A DNA stretch of 64,000 nucleotides from Paraburkholderia largidicola (lineage in GTDB: Bacteria; Pseudomonadota; Gammaproteobacteria; Burkholderiales; Burkholderiaceae). Each line of letters starts with the position of its first letter. Within the stretch, counting starts at the first letter, position 1. Of the stretch, positions 55,450-64,000 are shown one piece after another. The stretch spans positions 930,001 to 994,000 of the forward strand of contig NZ_AP023174.1 of NCBI RefSeq assembly GCF_013426895.1. The letters are read 5' to 3'. Made by a program: the position numbers and the translations under genes. The notes beneath the pieces were generated by a model that searched no databases, was not told the DNA's origin, and worked only from the letters and a program-made list of their open reading frames with translations.

Positions 55450-55956
55450 ATGAGCACGCCTACCGCTGCGCCGCTGGATCGTTCAGAAACCACGTTCCGT
55501 TTCCTCGCCGAACCGACTTCGGTCAATTTCGGCGGCAAGGTGCACGGCGGCGCGCTGATGAAATGGATCGACGAAACCGCGTACGCGTGCGCGGCCGTCT
55601 GGTCGAGCCGCTACTGCGTGACGGTGAGCGTCGGCAATATCCGCTTTCGCCGGCCGATCCACGTCGGCAATCTGGTCGAGCTGCGCGCGCGCGTCGTCGC
55701 GACGGGGCGAACCAGCATGCACATCCACGTGTCGGTCTATGCCGGCGATCCGAAAGGCGGCGAACTGCTGCAAACCACCGACTGCCTCGTCGTGATGGTC
55801 GCCGTCAACGAGAATGGCAGCCCCGTGCCCGTGCCGTCGTTCGAGCCGCAAACCGACGAACACAAGGCACTCGCAAAGTACGCGATGGACGTGAAGGCCG
55901 CGCTCGATGCGATCGTCGACCTGAAGCCCGAGGAGGTGGCGCAGGGCAAGGTGTAA
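55450..55956 (+). CDS. Acyl-CoA thioesterase, hotdog fold (YciA-like)
   Basis: 168 residues from the ATG at 55450, with a GGAGT ribosome site. Single hotdog domain with FLAEPTSVNFGGKVHGGALM, the central helix containing KWIDETAYACA and IRFRRPIHVGNLVELRARVV; the catalytic Asp is probably in KWIDE. Hydrolyses acyl-CoA esters to free acid and CoA; chain-length preference unknown. Converges with fumC. Confidence 0.92.
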   Translation: MSTPTAAPLDRSETTFRFLAEPTSVNFGGKVHGGALMKWIDETAYACAAVWSSRYCVTVSVGNIRFRRPIHVGNLVELRARVVATGRTSMHIHVSVYAGDPKGGELLQTTDCLVVMVAVNENGSPVPVPSFEPQTDEHKALAKYAMDVKAALDAIVDLKPEEVAQGKV

Positions 55957-55971
55957 AGCAAGCCTGCGCCC

Positions 55972-56005
55972 CGAGGCTCTCTGCACGTTCGTAACGAGAG
56001 CCTCG
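55972..56005. terminator. Terminator-like hairpin between thioesterase and fumC
   Basis: CGAGGCTCTC (55972-55981) pairs with GAGAGCCTCG (55996-56005) across a 14-nt loop. No T tract, so activity is uncertain. Confidence 0.5.
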
Positions 56006-56020
56006 CGGGAGGGAAGGCGT

Positions 56021-57421
56021 TCAGCGCTTCGCGTTGCCGACCATGTCGTGCGGGCGCACCCATTCATCGAACTGCTGTTCCGTCACATAGCCGAGCGCCA
56101 GCGCCGACGCCTTCAGCGTCGTGCCTTCCTTGTGCGCCTTCTTGGCGATCTTCGCGGCCTTGTCATAGCCGATGTGCGGATTGAGCGCCGTCACGAGCAT
56201 CAAGGATTCGTTGAGCAACTGATCGACGCGCTCGCGGTTCGGCTCGATGCCGATTGCGCAGTTGTCGTTGAAGCTCTGCATGCCGTCGGCGAGCAGACGC
56301 ACCGATTGCAGCACGTTGTGCGCGATCATCGGCCGGAACACGTTCAATTCGAAGTTGCCGCTCGCGCCACCGATGTTGACGGCCACGTCGTTGCCGAACA
56401 CCTGACAGCACAGCATCGTCACCGCTTCGGATTGCGTCGGGTTCACCTTGCCCGGCATGATCGAGCTGCCAGGCTCGTTTTCGGGAATCGACAGTTCGCC
56501 GAGGCCGCAGCGCGGACCGCTTGCGAGCCAGCGGACGTCGTTGGCGATCTTCATCATGCTCGCCGCGAGCGTCTTCAGCGCGCCGTGCGCGAACACCAGC
56601 GCGTCGGCGGCGGCCATCACCTCGAACTTGTTCGGCGCGGATACGAAGGGGAGGCCCGTCAGCCGGCCAATCGCCGCTGCCACGTCATCGGCGAATTTCG
56701 GATGCGCGTTGAGCCCGGTGCCGACAGCCGTGCCGCCTTGCGCCAGTTCATACAGATGCGCGAGCGCCGATTCGACATGCTTCGCGCCGTGATCGAGCTG
56801 CGCGACATAGCCGGAGAATTCCTGGCCGAGCGTGAGCGGCGTCGCGTCCTGCAAGTGCGTGCGGCCGATCTTCACGATATCGGCGAATGCCTTCGACTTT
56901 TTATCGAGCGTCTCGCGCAGCGCCTTCAGCGACGGTTGCAGATGCTTGACGATGCCGACGGCAGCCGCCACGTGCATCGCCGTCGGGAACACGTCGTTCG
57001 ACGATTGCCCGCGATTCACGTCGTCGTTCGGATGCACGAGGCGCGCTTCGCCGCGCTCGCCGCCCATCAGCTCGCTCGCACGGTTGGCGATCACCTCGTT
57101 GAGATTCATGTTGGTCTGCGTGCCGGAGCCCGTCTGCCAGACCGCGAGCGGAAATTCGTCGGGGTGCTTGCCTTCGATGATCTCGTCGGCGGCGGCCATG
57201 ATCGCCTTGGCCTTGGTCGCATCGAGCACGCCGAGGGCGAGGTTCACTTCGGCGGCGGCGCGCTTGATGATCGCGAGCGCGGTGACCAGTTCGGGCGACT
57301 GCTTTTCCGTCGAGATCTTGAAGTTCTGCAGCGAACGCTGCGTTTGCGCCCCCCACAATTTCGCGTTCGGCACGGCGATTTCGCCGAACGTATCGCGTTC
57401 CATGCGTACATCTTCGGTCAT
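56021..57421 (-). CDS. fumC: Fumarate hydratase class II
   Basis: Interconverts fumarate and malate in the TCA cycle, oxygen-stable form. 466 residues with the fumarase/aspartase signature [20 protein letters not shown] near residue 316, [20 protein letters not shown] and [20 protein letters not shown]. The start at 57421 is followed by [14 protein letters not shown], typical. It stands alone; cls lies 95 nt upstream with its own direction the same. Confidence 0.96.
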   Translation of the reverse strand: MTEDVRMERDTFGEIAVPNAKLWGAQTQRSLQNFKISTEKQSPELVTALAIIKRAAAEVNLALGVLDATKAKAIMAAADEIIEGKHPDEFPLAVWQTGSGTQTNMNLNEVIANRASELMGGERGEARLVHPNDDVNRGQSSNDVFPTAMHVAAAVGIVKHLQPSLKALRETLDKKSKAFADIVKIGRTHLQDATPLTLGQEFSGYVAQLDHGAKHVESALAHLYELAQGGTAVGTGLNAHPKFADDVAAAIGRLTGLPFVSAPNKFEVMAAADALVFAHGALKTLAASMMKIANDVRWLASGPRCGLGELSIPENEPGSSIMPGKVNPTQSEAVTMLCCQVFGNDVAVNIGGASGNFELNVFRPMIAHNVLQSVRLLADGMQSFNDNCAIGIEPNRERVDQLLNESLMLVTALNPHIGYDKAAKIAKKAHKEGTTLKASALALGYVTEQQFDEWVRPHDMVGNAKR

Positions 57422-57516
57422 GTTCTACTCCGCTTGACTAGGTGATCGGAAGGCTTCCGGGAAAGTGGCGCGCTCTGCACTCAGTTTGCAATCTGTCTGC
57501 ACGTGAGACGGCGCCG

Positions 57517-59253
57517 TTATAACTGCTCGTCGACTGGCAGCAACAAGAATAGACCCGTCAGCGCATTACGGTAAAAGCCCGCGCCGGGATCGAGGTTGTA
57601 GCGGCGCAGCTGGCCGTTTTCCTCGTCGGTCCAGACGAGCTTCGCCTGCGGCGTCGCCGAGTAGCGCAGCACGGCCAGTTCGGAGGGCGTGGCGAGCGTC
57701 ACGTGATAGCTGACGGCGGGCGCCGTCGCCTTGTCGAAGAGCTGGGCGACCTGGTCGGCGAGCGGCGGGCTGTGGATCACGAGCGCAAGCTCCGTGTTCA
57801 GATGCGCCGAGCGCGGATCGAGATTCATCGAGCCGATCACCAGCGTCTTGCGGTCGATCACGTAGGTTTTCGCATGCAGGCTCGCTTTCGATTGCGAGCC
57901 GAACAGGCCGGCCCTCGGCGCCGCGTCGCCGGGCGTCGGCTTGAACTCGTACAGCTGCACGCCGCGCGCCAGCAGCGGCACGCGGTACGGGCTGTAGCCC
58001 GCCTGCACGGCGACGGCGTCCGTCGCGGCGAGCGAATTGGTCAGCACCTTGACGGCGACGCCGCGCTGCGTCAGCTGGCCGAGCGCGTCGACGCCCGCCT
58101 GGTGCGGCACGAAATACGGCGACGTGATGAGGAATTCCTGCTGCGCGTCGTGCATCAGTTCGATGAGCCGCTGCATCGGCGGGCTCTTGTACTGATCGGC
58201 GGGCAGCTTCATTTTTTCGGGGGAATCGACCTTGAACTCGGCGTTCGCCCACACGAGGCCCAGTCCATCTTTCGCGATCTGCGTGGCGAGCGGCGTCGCG
58301 TTCAGCGGCTTCGCGTTATACGGATCGGCGTTCTTGCGCCAGTGCGCGCGCAGTTCGTCGCGCATGGCGTCGAGTTCGTGCGGATCGAATTTCTGCTTGT
58401 TCAGTGCGCGTAAAGGGTAGGCGTTGCTGTCGTTCCAGTACGCGTCGAAGCTCGTCGAGATATCGGTTGTGATCGGGCCTGCCGTCAGCACGTCGATATC
58501 GCGGAACTGCAGCGTCGGGCTCGCGCTGAAGTATTCATCGCCGAGATTGCGGCCGCCGACGATCGCGATCTGGTTGTCCGCGATCATCGCCTTGTTGTGC
58601 ATGCGCCGCGTGAACGCGCCGATCTGCGTGAAGAAGTTCTGGCTGCGCTGATAGAAGCTCGTTTCCGAACTGCCAAACGGGTTGAAGACGCGGATCTCGA
58701 TCTTGTCGTGCGAGTTCAGCGCGGCCATCACGCGGTCGATGTCCTTGAAGTTCAGATCGTCGACCAGCATGCGCACGCGCACGCCGTGGTCCGCCGCGTA
58801 GAGGGCAGCGGCGAGCAGCAGCTTGCCCGTCGTGTCTTCTTCGGCGATGTAGTACTGCATGTCGAGCGTCTTCGTCGCAGCGCGTGCGAGCGCGATGCGC
58901 ATCTGCAGCGCTTCCGTGCCGTCGGACAGCACGCGAAAGCCCGACTGGCCCGGATGCGCGCGCTCGGGCGCGGCGAGCGCGGCGGCGAGCGGGGTGGCGT
59001 CGGTGGCGGGCAGCGCGTGCGTGACGGGGCGCTCGAACGCAGTGGCCGGCGGGCGCGTCGCGCAGGCGGTCAGCAGCATCGCCGAGACGATGAGCGCGAA
59101 CGCGCGCGTGAGCAACGGGCCGGACGCGTGGCGCGAGATTCGGATATTGCGTTGCTGCTGTTGATGCTGCGATGCGATGGCGTCGTTCGTCTTATCAACC
59201 GACACGCTGGTTTCCTCCACTTGAGCGGCACGGATCGTCGTGGCGTCGTCCAT
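57517..59253 (-). CDS. Phospholipase D-family cardiolipin synthase (ClsC-like) lipoprotein
   Basis: 578 residues. An N-terminal polar segment of about 48 residues precedes a hydrophobic span with lipobox-like LLTACATRP; an internal start at the in-frame position before that span would give a normal lipoprotein, so the true start may be later than 59253. Two HKD motifs: HNKAMIADNQIAIVGGRN (first) and HAKTYVIDRKTLVIGSMN (second). Likely transfers phosphatidyl groups to form cardiolipin, as in ClsC-type enzymes. Confidence 0.85.
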   Translation of the reverse strand: MDDATTIRAAQVEETSVSVDKTNDAIASQHQQQQRNIRISRHASGPLLTRAFALIVSAMLLTACATRPPATAFERPVTHALPATDATPLAAALAAPERAHPGQSGFRVLSDGTEALQMRIALARAATKTLDMQYYIAEEDTTGKLLLAAALYAADHGVRVRMLVDDLNFKDIDRVMAALNSHDKIEIRVFNPFGSSETSFYQRSQNFFTQIGAFTRRMHNKAMIADNQIAIVGGRNLGDEYFSASPTLQFRDIDVLTAGPITTDISTSFDAYWNDSNAYPLRALNKQKFDPHELDAMRDELRAHWRKNADPYNAKPLNATPLATQIAKDGLGLVWANAEFKVDSPEKMKLPADQYKSPPMQRLIELMHDAQQEFLITSPYFVPHQAGVDALGQLTQRGVAVKVLTNSLAATDAVAVQAGYSPYRVPLLARGVQLYEFKPTPGDAAPRAGLFGSQSKASLHAKTYVIDRKTLVIGSMNLDPRSAHLNTELALVIHSPPLADQVAQLFDKATAPAVSYHVTLATPSELAVLRYSATPQAKLVWTDEENGQLRRYNLDPGAGFYRNALTGLFLLLPVDEQL

Positions 59254-59442
59254 CGACCCGGACCATTCTACGGGGAATCGTTAATGCGGGTCGGATAGCG
59301 ACGCAGTCCGCAACGCAAAGAGCGTGCCTGGCGCTGATGAGCCGGGGCGGCGTCTGGCGGGCAAAGGCGGCCGTGACACGCGGCGCGCTGTCGAGCGCGC
59401 CTGCCGTGTCAGGAAGAAACGGGAAGGAGGCGTTGGACAGGC

Positions 59443-60402
59443 TTAGACGCGTTCACGGGCGAGCGCGTTTGCGTCCTGATCGGCTGTCGAGCCTTTGGCC
59501 GGGCGACCTGCCCAGTAGCCTGCGAGCATCGAGCCCGACAGGTTGTGCCACACCGAGAAGAGTGCGCCTGGCAGCGCGGCGATCGGCGTGAAGTAGAGCT
59601 TGCCGAGCGTCGCGGCGAGGCCCGAGTTCTGCATGCCGACTTCGATCGCGAGCGTGCGGCACACGGCTTCGTCGAAGCCGAGCAGGCGTCCGCCCCAATA
59701 GCCGCCGAGCAGGCCGATGCCGTTATGCAGCACCACGCCCAGCGCAACGACGAGTCCCACCGATGCAATGCTCTTCTGCGTGCCGCCCACCACGGCCGCG
59801 ATGATCAGCAGGATCGACACCATCGAAACCAGCGGCAGCAGGGGCTCGATCTTGCGCACGAGCTTGCCGGCGAGATGATTGACGACGAGGCCGACGATGA
59901 TCGGCAGCGCGACGATTTGCAGGATGCTCATCAGCATGCCGTGCACGTCGACGGCGATCGACGCATCGACATAGAGGCGCGTGAGCAGCGGCGTCGCGAA
60001 AACGCCGACGAGGGTCGATAGTGCGCTGATCGTGACGGACAGCGCGACGTCGCCGCGCGCGAGATAGATCATCACGTTCGACGCTGTGCCGCTTGCTACG
60101 CTGCCTACCAGCACCATGCCGGCGGTCAGATCGGGCGGCATGCGCAGTGCTTTTGCGATGACCCACGCGGCGAGCGGCATCACGAGGTAGTGCAGCACGA
60201 TGCCTGCGACGACGGGTGCCGGACGCGTGAAGACGCGGCGGAAATCGTTGATGGAGAGCGTGACGCCCATCGACAACATGATGATCGTGAGCAGTGTCGT
60301 GACGTGCGGGGCGATGCCCGTTACCGAGGACGGCGAGAAGTAGGCGGTTAGCGAGGCCAGCACGGCCCACAGAGGGAAGAGTCGGGTGATGCGGGCAAGC
60401 AT
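59443..60402 (-). CDS. Bile acid:sodium symporter (BASS) family transporter
   Basis: 319 residues, about nine to ten membrane spans. Family segments: [40 protein letters not shown] and [20 protein letters not shown]. Bacterial relatives carry pantoate, pyruvate-like or steroid substrates; substrate here unknown. The palindromic repeat element (60513) lies 111 nt upstream of its start. Confidence 0.9.
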   Translation of the reverse strand: MLARITRLFPLWAVLASLTAYFSPSSVTGIAPHVTTLLTIIMLSMGVTLSINDFRRVFTRPAPVVAGIVLHYLVMPLAAWVIAKALRMPPDLTAGMVLVGSVASGTASNVMIYLARGDVALSVTISALSTLVGVFATPLLTRLYVDASIAVDVHGMLMSILQIVALPIIVGLVVNHLAGKLVRKIEPLLPLVSMVSILLIIAAVVGGTQKSIASVGLVVALGVVLHNGIGLLGGYWGGRLLGFDEAVCRTLAIEVGMQNSGLAATLGKLYFTPIAALPGALFSVWHNLSGSMLAGYWAGRPAKGSTADQDANALARERV

Positions 60403-60512
60403 TGAAAGTGGTCCTCGAGGGGTCGTTTTTTTCGCCTGGATGCGGCGGGCATTTTACCTGTTGGGGTGGGGTTGTTTCTGGTTTGGGTTTGGGTTTGGTT
60501 TGTTGTTTCGCT

Positions 60513-61165
60513 GGCATCCGCGTTTTGTTATTGGTGCTTCAAGCGTTGCCCCTGTGCGGGGCGGCACCTACTTTTCTTTGCCGCCGCAAAGAAAAGTAGG
60601 CAAAAGAAAGCGGCTCACACCGCCAGCACGTGTGCTTATCCACGGGCCCCCAACGTCCCCTCGCTTCATACGGCAACGTCCTCGTTTGCGTGCATTGCCA
60701 ACGCTCTGAACGTGCGCCTCACCCACTTCACACACCCGTACACGAACCAGCGGCAGCGAATGGTTTATGCCGCCCAGGTGGCAAACTGTGTGTTGGTTGT
60801 CGCGTTGTATAGCCTGGCGCGCTTACATGGTGGAGCGCATGCGCTATCGGTCCGAAGTGAGGCGGGTGGAGCACCTGGGCCTACACACAGTTTGCCACCT
60901 GGGCGGCAGAGGACTGTCTGGCACGGCGTGCTGTAGTGCGGGAGCGTGAAGCGGGTGAGGCGCTCTTTTAGAACGTTGGCAACGAACGTGGGTCACGTGG
61001 TTGCCGTGTGAAGCGTAAGAACCTTTGGGGGCCCTCAGGCAAGAACAAGGATTGGCGGTGTGAGCCGCTTTCTTTTGCCTACTTTTCTTTGCGGCGGCAA
61101 AGAAAAGTAGGTGCCGCCCCGCACAGGGGCAACGCTTGAAGCACCAATAACAAAACGCGGATGCC
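60513..61165. repeat. 650-bp palindromic non-coding repeat element, copy 2 (reverse complement of copy 1)
   Basis: Same structure as 36405-37054 in opposite orientation: terminal inverted ends about 113 bp (60513-60625 and 61053-61165), the same 14-bp-arm palindromes, inner inverted pair GGCAAACTGTGTGTTGG (60772-60796) and its partner (60880-60904). Reverse-complementing this copy aligns with copy 1 over its full length, including the central block with CCTCACTTCGGACCGATAGC. It sits between the BASS and MATE genes. Non-coding. Confidence 0.85.
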
Positions 61166-61224
61166 AGCGAAAACCCAAGCAAACCGAACCAACCCAAACC
61201 GCCCTTGCCGCAAAGCCAAAAAAT

Positions 61225-62622
61225 TCACTCTCCTGCGGCAACGCCGCCCTCAAACCGTAAACTCTTGCGATGAAACCGCAAAGTCATCAACAACGCCACA
61301 CTCGCGAGCCCGGCGGCGAGCCCCCACCATAACCCCCGGGCGCCAAGCCCAAAATGAAACGCGAGCGTATAGCCAGTCGGAAACCCGATCCCCCAATACC
61401 CGAACGCTGCCGCAATCATCGGAACCCGCGTGTCCTTCAGCCCGCGCAAGCACCCCGACCCAACCGTCTGCATTCCATCGACAATCTGAAAAATCGCCGC
61501 CACGGCCAACAACGAACTGGCTAGTGCCACAGTCGGCGCATTAGCGGGATCGTCCAGATGCAAATACAGCCCGACAATGAACCGCGGCGCGGTGATCAAA
61601 AACAGCCCGGACAGGCACATGAACGCAACACCCAGCCCCAGCGCGACGAACCCCGCATGGCGCGCAGCCAGCGGTTGGCCCGCGCCCGACCAGAACCCGA
61701 CGCGCACGTTCGCCGCCTGACCGATCGCGAGCGGCACCATGAACGCCACCGAGGCCACATTCAGCGCGATCTGATGCGCCGCCAGCTGCGATTCGCCAAG
61801 CAGTCCAACCATCAGTCCCGTGGCAAGAAACAACATCGACTCGACGCCATACGTGATTGCCACCGGCCAGCCTATGCCAAACAGTTCGCCCATCAGCGGC
61901 ACGTTCGGCCGCGTGGCCGTGACGAAATGCCGGAAGCGCGGCCGCAGATGCAGCAGACCCATCAGCGTCAGCGCCGTGAGCCACACGGTGATCGTCGTTG
62001 CGACGGCCGAGCCGATGAAGCCGATTCGCGGCAAGCCGTACGCGCCATGGATCAAGCCATAGTTCAGAAAGCCATTGATGAACACGCCGCCAATCGACAC
62101 CCACAGCAGCCGCCGCGCCGCGCCGATCGCCGGCAGGAACGAGCGCATCAGGCCAATCCCGATCAGACTGGCAGGCGCGCCCCAACGCAGCACCGCGCAG
62201 TATTCGCCGACGTTGTGCGCGAGCAGCGCCGGCTCGCCGAACGCCATCATGATCGGTGCCGCGAACGACAGCAGCGCGAACGCCGGCACGGCCAGCAACA
62301 ACGACAGCAAAAAGCCCGTCCAGTAGATATGCGGCACGCGATCCTCGGCCTGCGCGCCGCGCGCATGCGACACGCTCACGCTGACGGACGTCAGCACGCC
62401 CTGCAGCAGCGTCACGACGACGAAGAACAGATTCGCGCCGAGCCCGCCTGCCGCGAGCGCGTCAGGGCCGAGCGAGCCGAGCAGGACCGTGTCGGTGACG
62501 CTCATCGCCATCTGCGACAGCTGCGCAATGGCGAGCGGGGCGGCGAGGCGCGCCGTGTCGGCGGCATGACGCGAAAGCGTGGGCGGCCCGCTGAGCGCGC
62601 GGGACATTCCGGTTGGATTCAT
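61225..62622 (-). CDS. MATE-family multidrug efflux transporter
   Basis: 465 residues from the ATG at 62622 (an upstream in-frame ATG at 62676 would add 18 residues). 12 hydrophobic spans; NorM-type features include APLAIAQLSQMAMSVTDTVL, the repeated-half GWPVAITYGVESMLFLATGL and GLKDTRVPMIAAAFGYWGIG. Na+ or H+ driven export of cationic drugs is expected. Substrates unknown. Confidence 0.93.
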   Translation of the reverse strand: MNPTGMSRALSGPPTLSRHAADTARLAAPLAIAQLSQMAMSVTDTVLLGSLGPDALAAGGLGANLFFVVVTLLQGVLTSVSVSVSHARGAQAEDRVPHIYWTGFLLSLLLAVPAFALLSFAAPIMMAFGEPALLAHNVGEYCAVLRWGAPASLIGIGLMRSFLPAIGAARRLLWVSIGGVFINGFLNYGLIHGAYGLPRIGFIGSAVATTITVWLTALTLMGLLHLRPRFRHFVTATRPNVPLMGELFGIGWPVAITYGVESMLFLATGLMVGLLGESQLAAHQIALNVASVAFMVPLAIGQAANVRVGFWSGAGQPLAARHAGFVALGLGVAFMCLSGLFLITAPRFIVGLYLHLDDPANAPTVALASSLLAVAAIFQIVDGMQTVGSGCLRGLKDTRVPMIAAAFGYWGIGFPTGYTLAFHFGLGARGLWWGLAAGLASVALLMTLRFHRKSLRFEGGVAAGE

Positions 62623-62839
62623 GTTCGAAGCGCTGTTGCGCGAAAGGGCGGCACGCTCGGCAAGTGCGCCGCGCACCGTTTGTTTTTCTGTCCAGACGGA
62701 CAGCTTATTGCGGGAACGCGGTGCTGTCGATCAACAGGCACACTTTTGGTGCGGGTTTGCGGCGGCAGCAATGACGTCGCTTGATGCCAGCCGCATATCT
62801 CGCAGCCTTGTGGCAACGTCCGGGCGGTTTTATCGAAGG

Positions 62840-63058
62840 TCAGCCTTCGTGAACGGCGATCCGCGTGTCGCCGAGCAGCACGACCTGGCCTGCGCGAATT
62901 TTGCACGTTTTGCGCGTTTCGACCTGGCCGTCGACGGTCACCGCGCCCGACGCGACGATCACTTTCGCCGATCCGCCGCTGTCCGCAAGGCCCGTAATCT
63001 TCAGCAGATTGTGGAGTTCGACGTAGTCGCCGGTCAGGGTGAAATCGAGGTTGGGCAT
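62840..63058 (-). CDS. S4-domain RNA-binding protein (YbcJ-like)
   Basis: 72 residues, an isolated S4 domain: DYVELHNLLKITGLADSGGS and VTVDGQVETRKTCKIRAG. Resembles YbcJ, an RNA-binding protein possibly tied to ribosomal RNA. It lies 217 nt beyond the MATE start; the 62623-62839 spacer has no gene. Confidence 0.88.
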   Translation of the reverse strand: MPNLDFTLTGDYVELHNLLKITGLADSGGSAKVIVASGAVTVDGQVETRKTCKIRAGQVVLLGDTRIAVHEG

Positions 63059-63374
63059 GGCAGTTGCGATCGACAGGTGGTCGGCAGGGTCGTTGAAAAG
63101 CGACTCGCATGATAAGCCATCGCGCGGCGCCCGGCCTTCGGGTGCCAGCGAATGGCCACGCGCCGAGGCATTTGCAAGCAGATGTTATTCAGTTGTCAGG
63201 AAATGAAACGTTGAGTAACAGTCGCCTTTTGTGGCGAACTTCACTCGCAAAAGCCCGGTCTGTGGAATGGCCTGCTGCATTTTTTGCGACGGGCTGAAAA
63301 CGCGGGCATGGAGTCGGCAGAGCCAACCCAAACCGCCCGCGTGCCGATATCGACAAACTTCAGAGAGGATTGCC

Positions 63375-63821
63375 ATGACCCAGCTCCGTACGCTTTTGAT
63401 CGGGACCGCCCTCACTGCGATGGCGTCGACCGCCGCTTTCGCCCAGACGGCTGCCCAGCCTTCCGCGGACCTGTCCACCCAGGCTCAGGTCCAGCAGGCG
63501 CCCGCCGCCGCACCGGCCGCCCAGGGTGTCCAGATGCCGGCGCCCGCGCCGCAGAACCTGACCGCGCCCGGCTCGACCGACCCGCTGGTCCAGAAACGCA
63601 ACGCGGACGCCCAGGCGAACGCCGAGTACAGCGCGCAGAAAAAGATGTCGAAGCAGCAGATGAAGGAGCAGCAAAAGGCTGCGAAGACCGCCTACAAGGA
63701 CCAGGTCAGCAACGCAAAGCTCAACAAGAAGGCCGACAAGGCGGCAGCGTCGAACGAACTGAAGGCCGAGATGCAGGGCCAGCCGACAGGCGCGGCGGCA
63801 TCGGGCGAAGCCCATAACTGA
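63375..63821 (+). CDS. Small exported Ala/Gln/Lys-rich protein
   Basis: 148 residues from the ATG at 63375 with AGAGAGGA before it; the open frame further upstream (63231) is not needed. Signal peptide cut near STAAFAQ, a Pro/Ala/Gln-rich stretch (about 25-65), and a charged Lys/Gln/Ala-rich helix-prone C terminus containing KKMSKQQMKEQQKAAKTAYK. No known domain; probably periplasmic. The 63059-63374 spacer contains no convincing gene. Confidence 0.75.
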   Translation: MTQLRTLLIGTALTAMASTAAFAQTAAQPSADLSTQAQVQQAPAAAPAAQGVQMPAPAPQNLTAPGSTDPLVQKRNADAQANAEYSAQKKMSKQQMKEQQKAAKTAYKDQVSNAKLNKKADKAAASNELKAEMQGQPTGAAASGEAHN

Positions 63822-63832
63822 TCAGCGGCTTC

Positions 63833-63858
63833 CGGCGCCTGTGATGCGACAGGCGCCG
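63833..63858. other. Intercistronic hairpin between two small exported-protein genes
   Basis: Perfect 10-bp stem CGGCGCCTGT / ACAGGCGCCG with loop GATGCG, 12 nt after the stop codon. No T tract follows, so it may be a stability element rather than a terminator. Confidence 0.45.
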
Positions 63859-63900
63859 TGACTGCCGGCAAGCATTGAAGTTGGAAAGAGGGAGGACAGA

Positions 63901-64000
63901 TGAAAAAGACCAGCAAGACGACGAGCGCACTGTGCGCCGCGCTGATCGCCGGCAGCATGACGACGCTCGCGGTCGCGCAGACGACGCACGATCCCGCCCA
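63901..64000 (+). CDS. Partial exported protein, 3' end outside window
   Basis: ATG at 63901 preceded by GGAAAGAGGGAGGA, a strong ribosome site. Only about 33 residues are visible: a signal-peptide-like start (MKKTSKTTSALCAALIAGSM) and a likely cut near LAVAQ, then TTHDPA. It may pair with the upstream small exported protein. Nothing more can be said. Confidence 0.6.

Noticed and set aside
60402..61253. Frames of up to 156 residues across the second palindromic copy
   Set aside because: Same reason: the shared peptide comes from the repeat unit, with no start-site or codon-use evidence of translation.
1..64000. CRISPR arrays, tRNA or rRNA genes, IS transposases, prophage or restriction-modification genes
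   Set aside because: No regularly spaced direct repeats, no cloverleaf or rRNA motif, and no protein resembling a transposase, integrase or phage gene was seen.

Overview
The window is a GC-rich, densely coded stretch of a Burkholderiales chromosome. Protein sequences and gene order (aroA-cmk-rpsA-ihfB-lapA-lapB-ugd-hldA-hldD; rpsP-rimM-trmD-rplS; metNIQ; etfBA) best fit Paraburkholderia or a close relative. This assignment rests on recognition, not on a database search. Almost everything is core chromosomal content. No tRNA, rRNA, CRISPR array, transposase or prophage gene was seen.

Layout. 1-11.1 kb: end of aroA, cmk, rpsA, ihfB, then an envelope/LPS block (lapA, lapB, ugd, hldA, hldD), a ComEA-like protein and cysM. 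11.1-15.3 kb: lytic transglycosylase, histone-deacetylase-like amidohydrolase, crotonase-family protein, alpha/beta hydrolase. 15.4-18.0 kb: the metNIQ methionine importer. 18.2-21.9 kb: etfBA and a long acyl-CoA dehydrogenase. 21.9-25.6 kb: dadA with a divergent Lrp-type regulator, a radical-SAM protein under an apparent LexA box, and a TM2-like membrane protein. 25.9-28.4 kb: the ribosomal operon rpsP-rimM-trmD-rplS. 28.4-36.4 kb: Nudix CoA pyrophosphatase, CobD/CbiB-like membrane protein, DUF2007 protein, rsgA, M48 protease, orn, mog, darP (yjgA), pmbA. 37.1-48.8 kb: folA, then a minus-strand operon that looks like a divergent Fap-type functional-amyloid system. Two paralogous sigma54-type activators flank it, and thyA follows. 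48.9-64 kb: FecR/DUF6600 protein, ArsR regulator, small lipoprotein-like peptide, MFS transporter, GlxA-type regulator, acyl-CoA thioesterase, fumC, phospholipase-D/cardiolipin-synthase protein, BASS transporter, MATE transporter, S4 RNA-binding protein, and two small secreted proteins, the last cut by the window end.

Most notable content. (1) The 39.3-45.7 kb operon has the order and architecture of Pseudomonas fapB-C-D-E-F: two secreted three-repeat proteins, a periplasmic C39 peptidase, a small secreted protein, and a coiled-coil plus beta-barrel outer-membrane protein. Two extra secreted proteins lie upstream, one with an internal double-glycine motif that the C39 peptidase could cut. (2) Two 650-bp non-coding palindromic elements (36.4-37.05 kb and 60.5-61.2 kb) are reverse complements of each other. 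Each is built from two inverted units of about 285 bp ending in a 14-bp-stem palindrome. (3) A near-perfect LexA operator overlaps the -10 region of the radical-SAM gene at 23.9 kb.
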